Origin: Clostridium isatidis
GTDB taxonomy: Bacteria > Bacillota > Clostridia > Clostridiales > Clostridiaceae
Direction: 5' to 3'
NCBI RefSeq assembly: GCF_002285495.1
Contig: NZ_CP016786.1
Coordinates: 1,378,001 to 1,442,000 of the forward strand
Length of the DNA stretch: 64,000 nucleotides
Shown here: positions 9,893-18,662 of the stretch, piece after piece
Layout: each line of letters opens with the position of its first letter
Numbering within the stretch: the stretch's first letter is position 1
Notes under the pieces: generated by a model
Told to the model about the DNA's origin: nothing
Seen by the model: only the letters and a program-made list of their open reading frames with translations
Database searches by the model: none
Position numbers and translations under genes: made by a program

Positions 9893-11698
9893 CTATTCTT
9901 TAATTTCTTTTTCTAACATATCTAAAAGCTGATTAAATCTTGAAATTGTAGCCTCTAATGGTTTTGAAGTTGTCATATCCACACCTGCATTTTTGAGTAT
10001 TTCTATTGGATAATCACTTCCGCCACTCTTTAAGAAACCAATATACTTAGATACTGCATCTTTTTCCTTATCTAAAATTGATTTTGCAAAAGCAGATGCT
10101 GCTGCATATCCAGTAGCATATTGATATACATAGAAATCAGAATAGAAATGAGGTATTCTTGCCCATTCACTATCTATTTCTTTATCAACTACCATTGATG
10201 GTCCAAAGTATTTTACATTCAAATCATGCCAAGCTTTATTATAATCTGTAGCAGTTAATGATTCTCCTTTTTCTATACTTTCATGAGTAAATAATTCAAA
10301 TTCTGCAAACATCAATTGTCTAAATACTGTAGTTCTAATTTGTTCTAGTTCTTGATTTATTAAGAATAGCTTTTTCTTTTTATCCTCTTCCTTATTTATT
10401 AAATGATGAATTAATAAAGCCTCATTTGTTGTTGATGCGACTTCTGCGCAGAACAAGGTATATCCAGCATAAATATATGGCTGCTCTTTTCTAGAATAAT
10501 AAGAGTGGATTGAGTGCCCCATTTCATGAGCTAAAGTGGATACATCATTTAATGTATAATTATAATTTAAAAGTACATAAGGCATTGTTTTATAACCGCC
10601 CCAGGAGTAAGCTCCTCCTCTTTTTCCTTTATTTTGATAAATATCTATCCAGCCATCCTTAATTCCACTATTAAATATTTGTAAATATTCTTCTCCTAAA
10701 GGAGCTAAACCTTCTGTAATTATATTTACAGCTTCATCAAATTCTATATGTTCCTTTGGCATTTCGATTACAGGTACATATAAATCATACATATGAATTT
10801 CATCTAATTCTAAAAGTTTCCTTTTTAAATCTACATATCTATGAAGTGATTTAATATTATCATTAATAGTTTTTATAGAATTTGTATATACTTCAACAGG
10901 AATTTCATTTGGCTTTAAGGATGCCTCTAAGGCAGAATTATACTTTCGTATTTTAGCACTAAAATTAAAGTTTTTTATTGAACTTGTTAATGAAGTTGCT
11001 AAAGTATTTTCTAACTTCTTATATTCGCTAAATAAGGCTGTGAATGCTTCTTTTCTAACTTTTCTATCCTTACTTTTAATAAAAGTTGAATAGTTTGCTT
11101 CTGTTAATTCTACTTTTTCTCCATCTTCATCAGTTATAGTTGGGAATTTCATATCTGCATTAGTTAACATATTGTGTATTGTACTTGGTGCGTCAAGACA
11201 GTCTGAAACTTTTGCTAATAATTCTTCCTCTTTTTTAGTTAAAATATGAGGTTTTTCTTTTAAAATATCCTTAAACATGAAATCATACATTTTAAATTCT
11301 TCATTATTATTAATAATACTTTCAATATATCCATCTTCAAAGGATAAAATTTCTGGTACAAAATAAGATGTAAAAGATGAAAACTCTGCTAAATAAGCGT
11401 CAATTCTATTCATCATTGCTTGATACTTTGTATTTGAAGTATCTTCATCACTCTTTAAATGAGCATAAATGTATATATTTTCTACTTTTATATCAAGTTC
11501 TTCACTCTTTTTTAAATATTCAAGGAGAAGCTTCTCATCTTTTAACCTTCCTTCAAAAGTTTTTAGTATTGGTGCTTCTTCTTTTACTTCTTTAAAGGCT
11601 TTTTCCCAAGCTTCATCATTAGGGAAAATCTTATTTACTTTCCATTTGAATTTTTCCTCTATTTCTTCTCTGCTTTTCAGCTTTTTTAAATCACTCAT
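9893..11698 (-). CDS. pepF: Oligoendopeptidase F
   Basis: A 601-aa M3-family cytoplasmic zinc metallopeptidase that cleaves oligopeptides. The zinc motif HEMGH is at 391-395, and the third ligand is Glu419 in LFCAEVAST. The length and the terminal architecture fit PepF (about 600 aa). There is no signal peptide. The ribosome binding site before the ATG at 11698 is weak. The start is supported by the usual MSDLKKLKSREEI beginning. A small conserved gene lies 29 nt upstream and may be co-transcribed. A TGACAGTT-type inverted repeat follows the stop. Confidence 0.93.
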   Translation of the reverse strand: MSDLKKLKSREEIEEKFKWKVNKIFPNDEAWEKAFKEVKEEAPILKTFEGRLKDEKLLLEYLKKSEELDIKVENIYIYAHLKSDEDTSNTKYQAMMNRIDAYLAEFSSFTSYFVPEILSFEDGYIESIINNNEEFKMYDFMFKDILKEKPHILTKKEEELLAKVSDCLDAPSTIHNMLTNADMKFPTITDEDGEKVELTEANYSTFIKSKDRKVRKEAFTALFSEYKKLENTLATSLTSSIKNFNFSAKIRKYNSALEASLKPNEIPVEVYTNSIKTINDNIKSLHRYVDLKRKLLELDEIHMYDLYVPVIEMPKEHIEFDEAVNIITEGLAPLGEEYLQIFNSGIKDGWIDIYQNKGKRGGAYSWGGYKTMPYVLLNYNYTLNDVSTLAHEMGHSIHSYYSRKEQPYIYAGYTLFCAEVASTTNEALLIHHLINKEEDKKKKLFLINQELEQIRTTVFRQLMFAEFELFTHESIEKGESLTATDYNKAWHDLNVKYFGPSMVVDKEIDSEWARIPHFYSDFYVYQYATGYAAASAFAKSILDKEKDAVSKYIGFLKSGGSDYPIEILKNAGVDMTTSKPLEATISRFNQLLDMLEKEIKE

Positions 11699-11727
11699 AA
11701 TACTGCCTAATACTTAGGCCCTCCCTT

Positions 11728-12126
11728 CTACATATATTCTTCTTCTTTGCCCTTAATATCATTAAAGACCTTTTCCATAGTTAAATCAATTAAACCTAAA
11801 GCTTTTTCTATTTTTTCCTTCATAATATTATAATCCTCAACATAGTTAAATTTTATTAAAAATGTTGGATTATATTCATCTAAAACATCTTCTATTTCAA
11901 AATCATTTTCTTTAAAAATTTCATAATTAAAAAGATCATATATAGCAGAGTATTCCCATTCTTCAACATCTTTATTTGTATCAAAGTATAAATTTACAAT
12001 TCCATTTAAAACAAAAAATTTTTTTACATATTCAGCTCCCTCTGAAACCTGAAAGCTGCCTAACTCTTTTGTTATAAATCCTGTTTCACTATCCTTTTCC
12101 ATTAATACTAAACTTGAAAAATCCAT
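11728..12126 (-). CDS. Conserved hypothetical protein (DUF6762-like)
   Basis: A 132-aa acidic cytoplasmic protein without membrane segments or recognisable catalytic motifs. From memory it resembles a small clostridial family of unknown function (DUF6762), and I have not been able to check this. GGAGG lies 7 nt before the ATG. It precedes pepF on the same strand with a 29-nt gap, which suggests co-transcription. No function is proposed. Confidence 0.75.
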   Translation of the reverse strand: MDFSSLVLMEKDSETGFITKELGSFQVSEGAEYVKKFFVLNGIVNLYFDTNKDVEEWEYSAIYDLFNYEIFKENDFEIEDVLDEYNPTFLIKFNYVEDYNIMKEKIEKALGLIDLTMEKVFNDIKGKEEEYM

Positions 12127-12400
12127 ATTTCTTCCTCCAATATACTTACTTTAGTTTTTCAACTTATCTATATTATATGTTTTATTCAGAATATAAATCA
12201 ACCTATAAAAGTGCATAGAACTTATATTTAATGCATAGTTCACAAGTTTAATATTATAAATTTTCTAAATTTAAAAAACTAGGAAATAATTTCATTCTAA
12301 GCTGTGAATTATGCACTATAATCAAAAAAATTGCTTTTCAATATCTAAATATGGCAATACTATTGATAATAAAATAAAGTGTATATTATAAAGTTATTCT
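12127..12400. other. Divergent intergenic region with imperfect inverted repeat
   Basis: This gene-free stretch separates a minus-strand gene from the plus-strand metal transporter. It contains GTGCATAG at 12211, TGCATAGTTCACA at 12232-12244 and the near-complement TGTGAATTATGCAC at 12302-12315, making a loose inverted repeat of about 105 nt. No open reading frame or RNA family is recognised in it. Confidence 0.4.
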
Positions 12401-12429
12401 TGCAAGTCATTTGCATTTTCATATATAAT
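12400..12429 (+). promoter_or_regulatory. Metal-transporter promoter with 7-1-7 operator over the -35
   Basis: TTGCAA (12400-12405) and TATAAT (12424-12429) are spaced by 18 nt. The inverted repeat TGCAAGTCATTTGCA (12401-12415) has 7-1-7 geometry with one mismatched pair and covers the -35. That geometry is typical of Fur-family operators, and a Fur-family gene lies 1.5 kb away at 13970-14392. Binding is an inference. Confidence 0.55.
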
Positions 12430-12460
12430 AGAAAAAGAAATTTTAGGAGATGATTATTAA

Positions 12461-13132
12461 ATGATTAATATAAAAAACCTATGTTTTTCATATTCTAATA
12501 AGCCACCTTATGCATTAAATAATATAAACCTCACTATTCCTGATGGTGTTTATTTATCTATTATTGGCGAAAATGGAAGTTGTAAAACTACACTAATAAA
12601 ATTAATTTTAGGAATTCTAAAGCCTAATTTAGGTTCTATTGAAATAAGTACCAATAATATTGGATATGTTCCTCAGAGACTTGATTCTTTTAATTCTCAA
12701 TTCCCAATTACAGTTAAGGAAGTCTTATCATGTCATAAAAAATCCTTAAAAAATAAAAATATTAATATCTTAGACATTCTTAAAATAGTTAATATGAATG
12801 ATTATAAAAACAAATTGTTAGGAATGTTATCAGGCGGACAGCAACAAAGAGTTCTAATCGCAAGAGCTTTAATGGGAAATCCTGATATTATTATTTTAGA
12901 TGAACCTTCTACTGGAGTTGATGAAATAAATCAAAAAGAAATTTATAGTATATTAAGAAAATTAAATAAAGAAAATAAAAAAACTATTATTTCTATTGAA
13001 CATAATATTAATATTGCTTTAGAAAATTCAACTCATATATTAAGAATAAATAATGGAGAAGTTAAACTTTATACTGTTGAAGAATATAAAAAAATTAGAA
13101 ATAATAATTTGGATTTAGATAATGTTATTTAA
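12461..13132 (+). CDS. znuC: Zinc/metal ABC transporter ATP-binding protein
   Basis: A 223-aa ABC ATPase of the ZnuC/AdcC (manganese/zinc) group that powers metal uptake with the permease encoded 27 nt downstream. The Walker A region is GENGSCKTT at 36-44, the signature is LSGGQQQR at about 124, and Walker B is IIILDEPSTG. The Walker A motif is odd: the Gly that normally precedes the Lys is Cys41 (codon TGT). AGGAGATG precedes the ATG. No substrate-binding protein gene lies next to it. Zinc rather than manganese is suggested by the Fur-type regulator and operator, not proven. Confidence 0.85.
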   Translation: MINIKNLCFSYSNKPPYALNNINLTIPDGVYLSIIGENGSCKTTLIKLILGILKPNLGSIEISTNNIGYVPQRLDSFNSQFPITVKEVLSCHKKSLKNKNINILDILKIVNMNDYKNKLLGMLSGGQQQRVLIARALMGNPDIIILDEPSTGVDEINQKEIYSILRKLNKENKKTIISIEHNINIALENSTHILRINNGEVKLYTVEEYKKIRNNNLDLDNVI

Positions 13133-13159
13133 TTTCTTTATTTCGGAAAGGTAGATTTT

Positions 13160-13957
13160 ATGTTTCAATTAGATTTTATGCAGAATGCTTTTATTGCTGG
13201 AATAATTATTTCAATACTTTGTCCTTTTATAGGCCTTTTTTTAGTACTAAGACGCTATTCTACAATTGGTGACACTCTATCCCACTCTTCCTTTGCTGGT
13301 GTAGCCATAGGTCTTGTTTTGGGTATTAATCCAATATTATCAGCATTCTTATTTACTACTATCTGCGCTATAGTTATTGAATTTCTAAGAGGTTATTATA
13401 AGAAATATGCAGAACTTGTTATGTCTATAGTACTTACCCTAAGCCTTGGAATTGCAATTCTATTAATAAGCAGCGGGAAAGCATCAACTAAGGTTAACTC
13501 TTATTTATTTGGAAGTATTTTAACAGTTTCCAGCGAAGATATAAAGTTAATTTTTATTGTTGGAATTATATCATTACTTACTCTGATATTTTTATATAAT
13601 AAGCTTCTTTATATAACCTTTGATGAAGAGGGTGCTAAAACTTCCAACATTAATGTAAAATTAATAAACTATATTTTCACTATTTTAGTTGGAGCAACAA
13701 TTTCAATGTCTATTAGAGTTATGGGCTTACTAGTTATCTCATCAATTATGATAGTTCCTGTTGCAACTGCAATGCAATTAAAAAAGGGATTTAAAACGAC
13801 TTTAATTTCTTCTATTATTTTTGGAATGATAGATATACTTTTAGGGTTAAGCTTATCTTATTATATTGATAGTGCTCCAGGAGGAACCATTGCTATTACT
13901 TCAGTTATTACCTTAACAATAGTTATAATAATCAATAAATTTTTAAATAATAAATAA
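13160..13957 (+). CDS. znuB: Zinc/metal ABC transporter permease
   Basis: A 265-aa polytopic membrane protein of the ABC-3 permease family (ZnuB/MntB type) with about eight hydrophobic segments. The family signature region GDTLSHSSFAGVAIG lies near residue 36, and VMGLLVISSIMIVPVATA is near residue 187. It should form the membrane channel for the ATPase encoded just upstream. AAAGGT precedes the ATG. The gene ends at a strong bidirectional terminator shared with the convergent Fur-family gene. Confidence 0.9.
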   Translation: MFQLDFMQNAFIAGIIISILCPFIGLFLVLRRYSTIGDTLSHSSFAGVAIGLVLGINPILSAFLFTTICAIVIEFLRGYYKKYAELVMSIVLTLSLGIAILLISSGKASTKVNSYLFGSILTVSSEDIKLIFIVGIISLLTLIFLYNKLLYITFDEEGAKTSNINVKLINYIFTILVGATISMSIRVMGLLVISSIMIVPVATAMQLKKGFKTTLISSIIFGMIDILLGLSLSYYIDSAPGGTIAITSVITLTIVIIINKFLNNK

Positions 13958-13989
13958 AAAAATTCAAGATTAGTTTCTTGAATTTTTTT
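13956..13989. terminator. Bidirectional terminator between permease and Fur-family gene
   Basis: AAAAAATTCAAGA and TCTTGAATTTTTT flank the loop TTAGTT. The hairpin works in both directions and overlaps the end of the Fur-family gene. Confidence 0.85.
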
Positions 13990-14392
13990 TATCCTTACAC
14001 TCTTCACAAACACCCTTAAGTTCTAATTTATGTTCTGTTAAACTAAAACCTGCCTGGGCTTTAATAATTTCTTCTATTTCTTCCATAGGACATTGAATTT
14101 CCACACTTTTATTACATAAATCACATTTTAAAAGATGTTTATGTCCTTCTTTTTTTAAAACATAAAGGGCTGGACCATCTATATTTATTTTCTTGATTAT
14201 TTCTTTCTCTTCAAATAATTCTAATGTTCTGTAAATGGTACTAAGATTTAAATTTTCATATTGCTTTTTACATAAATCATATATATTTTCTGCAGAAAGA
14301 CCTTTATTTGAAGATTTTAATATATTTAATATTGCAATTCTTCCACTCGTTATTCTTATATTATTATCTTTTAAATACCTTTCCCAGCTCAT
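13970..14392 (-). CDS. Fur family transcriptional regulator, probably Zur-like
   Basis: A 140-aa metal-responsive regulator. The winged-helix region is at about 1-85 (LNLSTIYRTLELFEEKEII is the recognition part). The dimerisation region has the HKHLLKC segment and two CxxC pairs, CDLC at about 95 and CEEC at about 131, the usual structural zinc site. Fur, Zur and PerR are difficult to separate by sequence. Its position convergent with a ZnuC/ZnuB pair and the 7-1-7 repeat over that promoter favour zinc control. AGGAG precedes the ATG. Confidence 0.88.
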   Translation of the reverse strand: MSWERYLKDNNIRITSGRIAILNILKSSNKGLSAENIYDLCKKQYENLNLSTIYRTLELFEEKEIIKKINIDGPALYVLKKEGHKHLLKCDLCNKSVEIQCPMEEIEEIIKAQAGFSLTEHKLELKGVCEECKDKKNSRN

Positions 14393-14446
14393 ATTTTTCT
14401 CCTAACGTAATTTAATAATTTTATTATATCACTAAAACTAAATATG

Positions 14447-15007
14447 TTAAACACCGAAAACTATCATCTTTAGCCCGAGACAAATTAAAATAAATCCACC
14501 TAATATATCAGCATATTTATTTACAAAGTCTATTTTCCTTATATATTTACAAGTAAAGAAACCTACCAAGCAAATTAATAATGTTACTAAACCTACTATT
14601 AAAGAATATAAAAAAATTACAATAAATTTTGTTGAATAAAGGCTAGTAAAACCAACTACCAATGCATCTATGCTAACTGAAATTCCTAGTATTATATACA
14701 TTGTTTTTTTAATTAACAATGCATCATCAGTATCTTCTTTTTTAAAGGAATCTATTATCATTATAATACCAAGCAAAAATACAGTGATTCCGCCTAAAAT
14801 ATCAGGAATTGTTACTATGTATTCATTAAATAGCCTTCCTTGAATTCCCCCTAATAAAATAAATAAAAATTGAAAAAAAGAAAATGATAAAATAAATGCT
14901 ATTTTACTCCTTCTCTTAAGCTTTGGATTTATACCAAGACTTATTGTAAGCCCCAAGGCATCCATACCTAATGCCATAGCAACAAAAAATATATCTTTTA
15001 AAGTCAT
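14447..15007 (-). CDS. mntP: MntP-like manganese efflux pump (YtaF-type membrane protein)
   Basis: A 186-aa protein with six predicted membrane helices. Two internally related halves carry the acidic residues typical of MntP: MALGMDALGLTISLG at about 9 and SVSIDALVVGF at about 110. The family exports Mn(II). Some clostridial members are annotated as sporulation protein YtaF, so the role is likely but not certain. The start is the ATG at 15007, preceded by GGGAGGG. An upstream in-frame start at 15067 lacks a ribosome binding site. I see no yybP-ykoY manganese riboswitch in the short leader. Confidence 0.78.
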   Translation of the reverse strand: MTLKDIFFVAMALGMDALGLTISLGINPKLKRRSKIAFILSFSFFQFLFILLGGIQGRLFNEYIVTIPDILGGITVFLLGIIMIIDSFKKEDTDDALLIKKTMYIILGISVSIDALVVGFTSLYSTKFIVIFLYSLIVGLVTLLICLVGFFTCKYIRKIDFVNKYADILGGFILICLGLKMIVFGV

Positions 15008-15196
15008 TTTTTCCCTCCCTAGTTTATCATATCTACCCTTCTTTACTATTTTATTAATTAGCACCATATTTATGATGATTTTTTTTGCAAAAAAAACTTT
15101 TATTTCGACAGAAATTGTTGTATATTATTATATAGCGTATATAAATAACAAAAAGTATATCACATTTACTATTTTTAATAAAAGGAGAGTATAATA

Positions 15197-16411
15197 ATGG
15201 CTAATTGCATAGTTGCACAATCTGGAGGACCAACTTCTGTTATAAATTCAAGTGTCGTTGGTATATTAAAAGGAAATAAAGACTTAGGAGCTTATGATAA
15301 AGTTTATGCTGGTTTAAATGGAATTGAAGGAATTTTAAATGGAAATATAATTGATTTATCAAATTTTTCAGATGATGAAATAGAGGAATTTAGATATACA
15401 CCATCCTCTGGCCTTGGTTCTTGCAGATATAAAATGAAAAATATTGAAGAATCTACTGAAGAGTATGATAAGCTTATAGATATATTAAAAGCAAATAATA
15501 TTAAAGCCTTCTTTTATGTTGGAGGCAATGATTCAATGGACACTATCGCTAAGCTTGGCAAATATGCAAAATTAAAGAATATAGATATTAACTTTATAGG
15601 TATTCCAAAGACTATTGATAATGATTTAATGTATACTGATCATACTCCTGGTTTTGCTAGTGCTGCGAAATTTATAGCTACTACAACCTTGGAAACATAT
15701 CTAGATGCATCAGTTTACATAAATAATGGAATATTTATATTAGAAACTATGGGAAGAGATACAGGCTGGTTAGCTGCCGCTGCTTGTATGGCAAGAATTA
15801 ATAATAAACCTGCTGCAGATTTTATTTATTTACCTGAAGTAGTTTTTGATGTAGAAACTTTTCTTATAGATGTAAGAAAAAAATTCCAAGAGCAAAACAA
15901 AGTATTTATAGTTGTTTCAGAAGGAATAAAAAATAAAGAAGGTAAATTCTTATCAGAAATTCCTCAATTTGGCGATGATAAATTTGGTCATGCCCAATTA
16001 GGTGGTATTGGAAATTACCTTAAGAACCTAATAGTGAATTCTGGTATAACAACTAGAGTTAAAGCTTTAGAGCTTGGTATTCTTCAAAGATGTGCAATGC
16101 ATTGTGCATCAAAAACAGATTTAGATGAAGCCTTTAATGCTGGATATTCAGGCATAAAATATTCACTTGAAAATAAAAGTGGTTATATGGTAGCAATTAA
16201 AAGAGAAAGTAATTCTCCATATAAGACGTCTCACTTTTTAATTGAAGCAGATAAAGTTGCAAATAAGGTAAAATATTTCCCTGTAGAATTAGTTAATGAA
16301 AAAGGAAATCATATAAAAGAAGAAGCTTTAGAATACTTCTTACCTTTAATTGAAGGCTCTCCTTCTATTAAATTTAAAGACAATTTACCAAAATATAAAG
16401 TAATAAGATAA
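15197..16411 (+). CDS. pfp: PPi-dependent 6-phosphofructokinase
   Basis: A 404-aa glycolytic enzyme phosphorylating fructose 6-phosphate. The ATP-site motif GGDGS is replaced by GGNDS (109-113), with Asp112, and the following motif is PKTIDND with Lys138. The Asp/Lys pair is the known signature of pyrophosphate-dependent enzymes. The catalytic Asp is Asp141. MGRDTGWLAA and the length of about 400 aa also fit this clade. A PPi donor would make the step reversible and save ATP, which suits an anaerobe. AAGGAGAG precedes the ATG, and a terminator follows the stop. Confidence 0.9.
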   Translation: MANCIVAQSGGPTSVINSSVVGILKGNKDLGAYDKVYAGLNGIEGILNGNIIDLSNFSDDEIEEFRYTPSSGLGSCRYKMKNIEESTEEYDKLIDILKANNIKAFFYVGGNDSMDTIAKLGKYAKLKNIDINFIGIPKTIDNDLMYTDHTPGFASAAKFIATTTLETYLDASVYINNGIFILETMGRDTGWLAAAACMARINNKPAADFIYLPEVVFDVETFLIDVRKKFQEQNKVFIVVSEGIKNKEGKFLSEIPQFGDDKFGHAQLGGIGNYLKNLIVNSGITTRVKALELGILQRCAMHCASKTDLDEAFNAGYSGIKYSLENKSGYMVAIKRESNSPYKTSHFLIEADKVANKVKYFPVELVNEKGNHIKEEALEYFLPLIEGSPSIKFKDNLPKYKVIR

Positions 16412-16440
16412 AAAAGTTGCTATGTTGCAGCTTTTTTATT
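16410..16440 (+). terminator. Terminator after the phosphofructokinase gene
   Basis: AAAAAGTTGC and GCAGCTTTTTT form a stem around TATGTT, with one G-U pair, followed by a T tract. Confidence 0.75.
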
Positions 16441-16596
16441 TTTATATTTAAAATTTAATTTTCATTCTAAATTAAATAAAAATATATTAGCTTATATAAT
16501 AATTATTGTTGTTTGATTGGTATAATTCCTTATAGTATAATAAAATTCAGATTATGAATTTTACATATGTTTATATAAATAAACTAGGAGGAAAAA

Positions 16597-18516
16597 ATGA
16601 TAGTTTTAAGTTGTAAATCCATATCTAAAAGTTATGGAATAAAAGAAATCTTAAAAGATGTTACTTTCTCAATCAATGAAGGAGACAAAGTTGGAATTAT
16701 TGGAGGAAATGGGGAAGGTAAATCTACTTTATTTAAAATTATTTCAAAGGAATTATCTTATGATTCAGGAGAAATCTTTATTGACAAGAATAAAACTATC
16801 GGTTATTTAAGTCAAAATATAGATTTAGATTTAGAAAATACTATTTATGAAGAAATGAATTTAGTATTTAAAGAATTTATTGATATTGAAAATAAATTAA
16901 AAGAATTAGAAATAGAAATGAATCAACCTTATGATGAAGTTAACGCATCCTATTATGATAAATTAATAAAAAAATATACAACATTACAAGATCTATATAC
17001 AAATAAAGGCGGCTACAGCTATAAAGGTGAAATATCAAGGGTTTTAAAAGGGCTTGGATTTTTAGAAGAAGATTTTAACAAAGTAATAGGAACTCTTAGC
17101 GGAGGTCAAAAAACAAGAGCTTCTCTATGTAAGCTTCTTCTTAGAAATCCAGATATAATTCTATTAGATGAGCCTACTAACCATTTAGATTTAGATGCAA
17201 TAGAATGGCTTGAAGAATACTTAACAACTTATAAAGGTACGGTTTTAGTTATTTCCCACGATAGATTCTTTTTAGATAAAGTAACAAACAAAACCTTTGA
17301 AGTAATCAATGGACATGTTAATTGTTATAATGTAGCTTATACAAAATTTATTGATCAAAGACGAAAAAATTATGAAGCCCAACTTAAAGCTTATAATTTG
17401 CAACAAGCAGAAATAAAAAGACAAGAAGCTATTATAGAAAGATTTAGAAGCTTTAACAGAGAAAAAAGCATAAGAGCTGCAGAAAGCAGAGAAAAAGCCT
17501 TAGAAAAAATAGAAAGAATAGAAGCTCCTGATAAAGAAAAAGACCCGTCTAAAATAAAGTTTGAAACTGCTGTAAAAAGCGGTTATGATGTGCTCCATGT
17601 AGAAAACTTATCTAAAAGCTACGGAAACAAGACTCTTTTTTCTAACCTAAATATGGATATAAAAAGAGGAGAAAAAGTAGCCTTAATCGGTGAAAACGGG
17701 AGAGGAAAAACTACATTATTTAAAATAATTCTTGATAAAATTAAGGCTGATAATGGTAAAGTTATTTTAGGAACTAATGTAAATCCAGGTTACTATGATC
17801 AAGAGCAATCTGACCTTAATTTAAATAAAACAATAATAGATGAAGTATGGGATGAATTTCCTAGCCTTACTGTTACTAAAATAAGAAGTATACTTGCTTC
17901 CTTTTTATTTACTGGTGAGGATGTCTTTAAGGTCATAAATACTCTAAGTGGTGGAGAAAAATGCAGGATAAATTTACTAAAATTAATGTTATCAAAAGCT
18001 AATTTCCTATTATTAGACGAACCTACAAACCATCTAGACATCATCTCTAGAGAAGCTCTAGAAGATGCTTTATTAAGCTATGATGGTACAGTATTAGTAA
18101 TATCTCATGATAGATACTTCCTAAATAAAGTAATTAATAAAATCCTTGAATTAAATGAAGATGGAATAAAGGAATATCTAGGAAACTATTCCTACTATCA
18201 AGAAAAAAAGATAAATCCTCATAGATTTGAAATTATCGAAGAAATTGCTAACGGAAAAACAAAAACTCAAATAAAAGAAGAACGTAAAAAGAAAAAAGAA
18301 AAAGAAAAAGAAGAAAAAGCTTTAAAAATAAAATTAAAAAAATTAGAAGATGATATCGCTAAATATGAAGACATGCTATTATCATTACAAGAAAAGCTAT
18401 GCTTAGAAGAAGTTTATTCAAACCCAGTAGAAAGCGAAAAAGTAAATAAAGAAATTAAAAATATTGAGGAAACAATAGAAGACCTTTACGCAGATTGGGA
18501 AAGCTTAATCAATTGA
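16597..18516 (+). CDS. ABC-F family ATPase (YdiF/Uup-like)
   Basis: A 639-aa soluble protein with two ABC domains and no membrane segments, so a ribosome-associated ABC-F factor rather than a transporter. Walker A sites are GGNGEGKS (36-43) and GENGRGKT (about 367). The signatures are LSGGQKTR and LSGGEKCR, each with a DEPTNHLD Walker B. The inter-domain linker at about 255-310 is rich in Arg/Lys. A charged coiled coil fills the last 80 residues, as in Uup and Bacillus YdiF. Whether it gives antibiotic protection or general translation rescue cannot be read from sequence. AGGAGG precedes the ATG. Confidence 0.9.
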   Translation: MIVLSCKSISKSYGIKEILKDVTFSINEGDKVGIIGGNGEGKSTLFKIISKELSYDSGEIFIDKNKTIGYLSQNIDLDLENTIYEEMNLVFKEFIDIENKLKELEIEMNQPYDEVNASYYDKLIKKYTTLQDLYTNKGGYSYKGEISRVLKGLGFLEEDFNKVIGTLSGGQKTRASLCKLLLRNPDIILLDEPTNHLDLDAIEWLEEYLTTYKGTVLVISHDRFFLDKVTNKTFEVINGHVNCYNVAYTKFIDQRRKNYEAQLKAYNLQQAEIKRQEAIIERFRSFNREKSIRAAESREKALEKIERIEAPDKEKDPSKIKFETAVKSGYDVLHVENLSKSYGNKTLFSNLNMDIKRGEKVALIGENGRGKTTLFKIILDKIKADNGKVILGTNVNPGYYDQEQSDLNLNKTIIDEVWDEFPSLTVTKIRSILASFLFTGEDVFKVINTLSGGEKCRINLLKLMLSKANFLLLDEPTNHLDIISREALEDALLSYDGTVLVISHDRYFLNKVINKILELNEDGIKEYLGNYSYYQEKKINPHRFEIIEEIANGKTKTQIKEERKKKKEKEKEEKALKIKLKKLEDDIAKYEDMLLSLQEKLCLEEVYSNPVESEKVNKEIKNIEETIEDLYADWESLIN

Positions 18517-18533
18517 CAATTTCAATTAATTTT
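18511..18533. repeat. Left part of TGACAGTT-type repeat, copy B
   Basis: AATTGACAATT overlaps the stop codon of the ABC-F gene and is complementary to part of the sequence at 18631-18659. The two would enclose about 100 nt holding two hairpins. Confidence 0.4.
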
Positions 18534-18555
18534 CAAATAAACTGAAAATCCAAAA

Positions 18556-18594
18556 TAAAAAGGGCTATCATATTAACACGACAGCCCCTTTTTT
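18556..18594 (+). terminator. Terminator of the ABC-F gene
   Basis: AAAAGGGCT-TC pairs with GA-AGCCCCTTTT around an 11-nt loop, followed by a T tract. A second small hairpin (AATTCAG/CTGAATT) lies at about 18598-18617. Confidence 0.75.
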
Positions 18595-18630
18595 CATAAT
18601 TCAGTAAAGCTGAATTATTTATTTAATTTT

Positions 18631-18659
18631 CCATTGCAAACTGTCAATTGTCAACTGCT
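18631..18659 (-). repeat. TGACAGTT-type repeat, copy B
   Basis: Contains CCATTGCAAACTGTCAATTG followed by TCAACTG. It shares CCATTGC and AAACTGTCAATT with copy C at 36.0 kb. It lies 3 nt beyond the dut stop codon. Confidence 0.6.
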
Positions 18660-18662
18660 ATT

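Noticed and set aside
11377..11717. Plus-strand open frames over pepF
   Set aside because: Both are antisense to pepF, are low in complexity and have no ribosome binding site.
15008..15196. Manganese (yybP-ykoY) riboswitch before the MntP-like gene
   Set aside because: No conserved loop sequences of that class are visible in the short divergent region.
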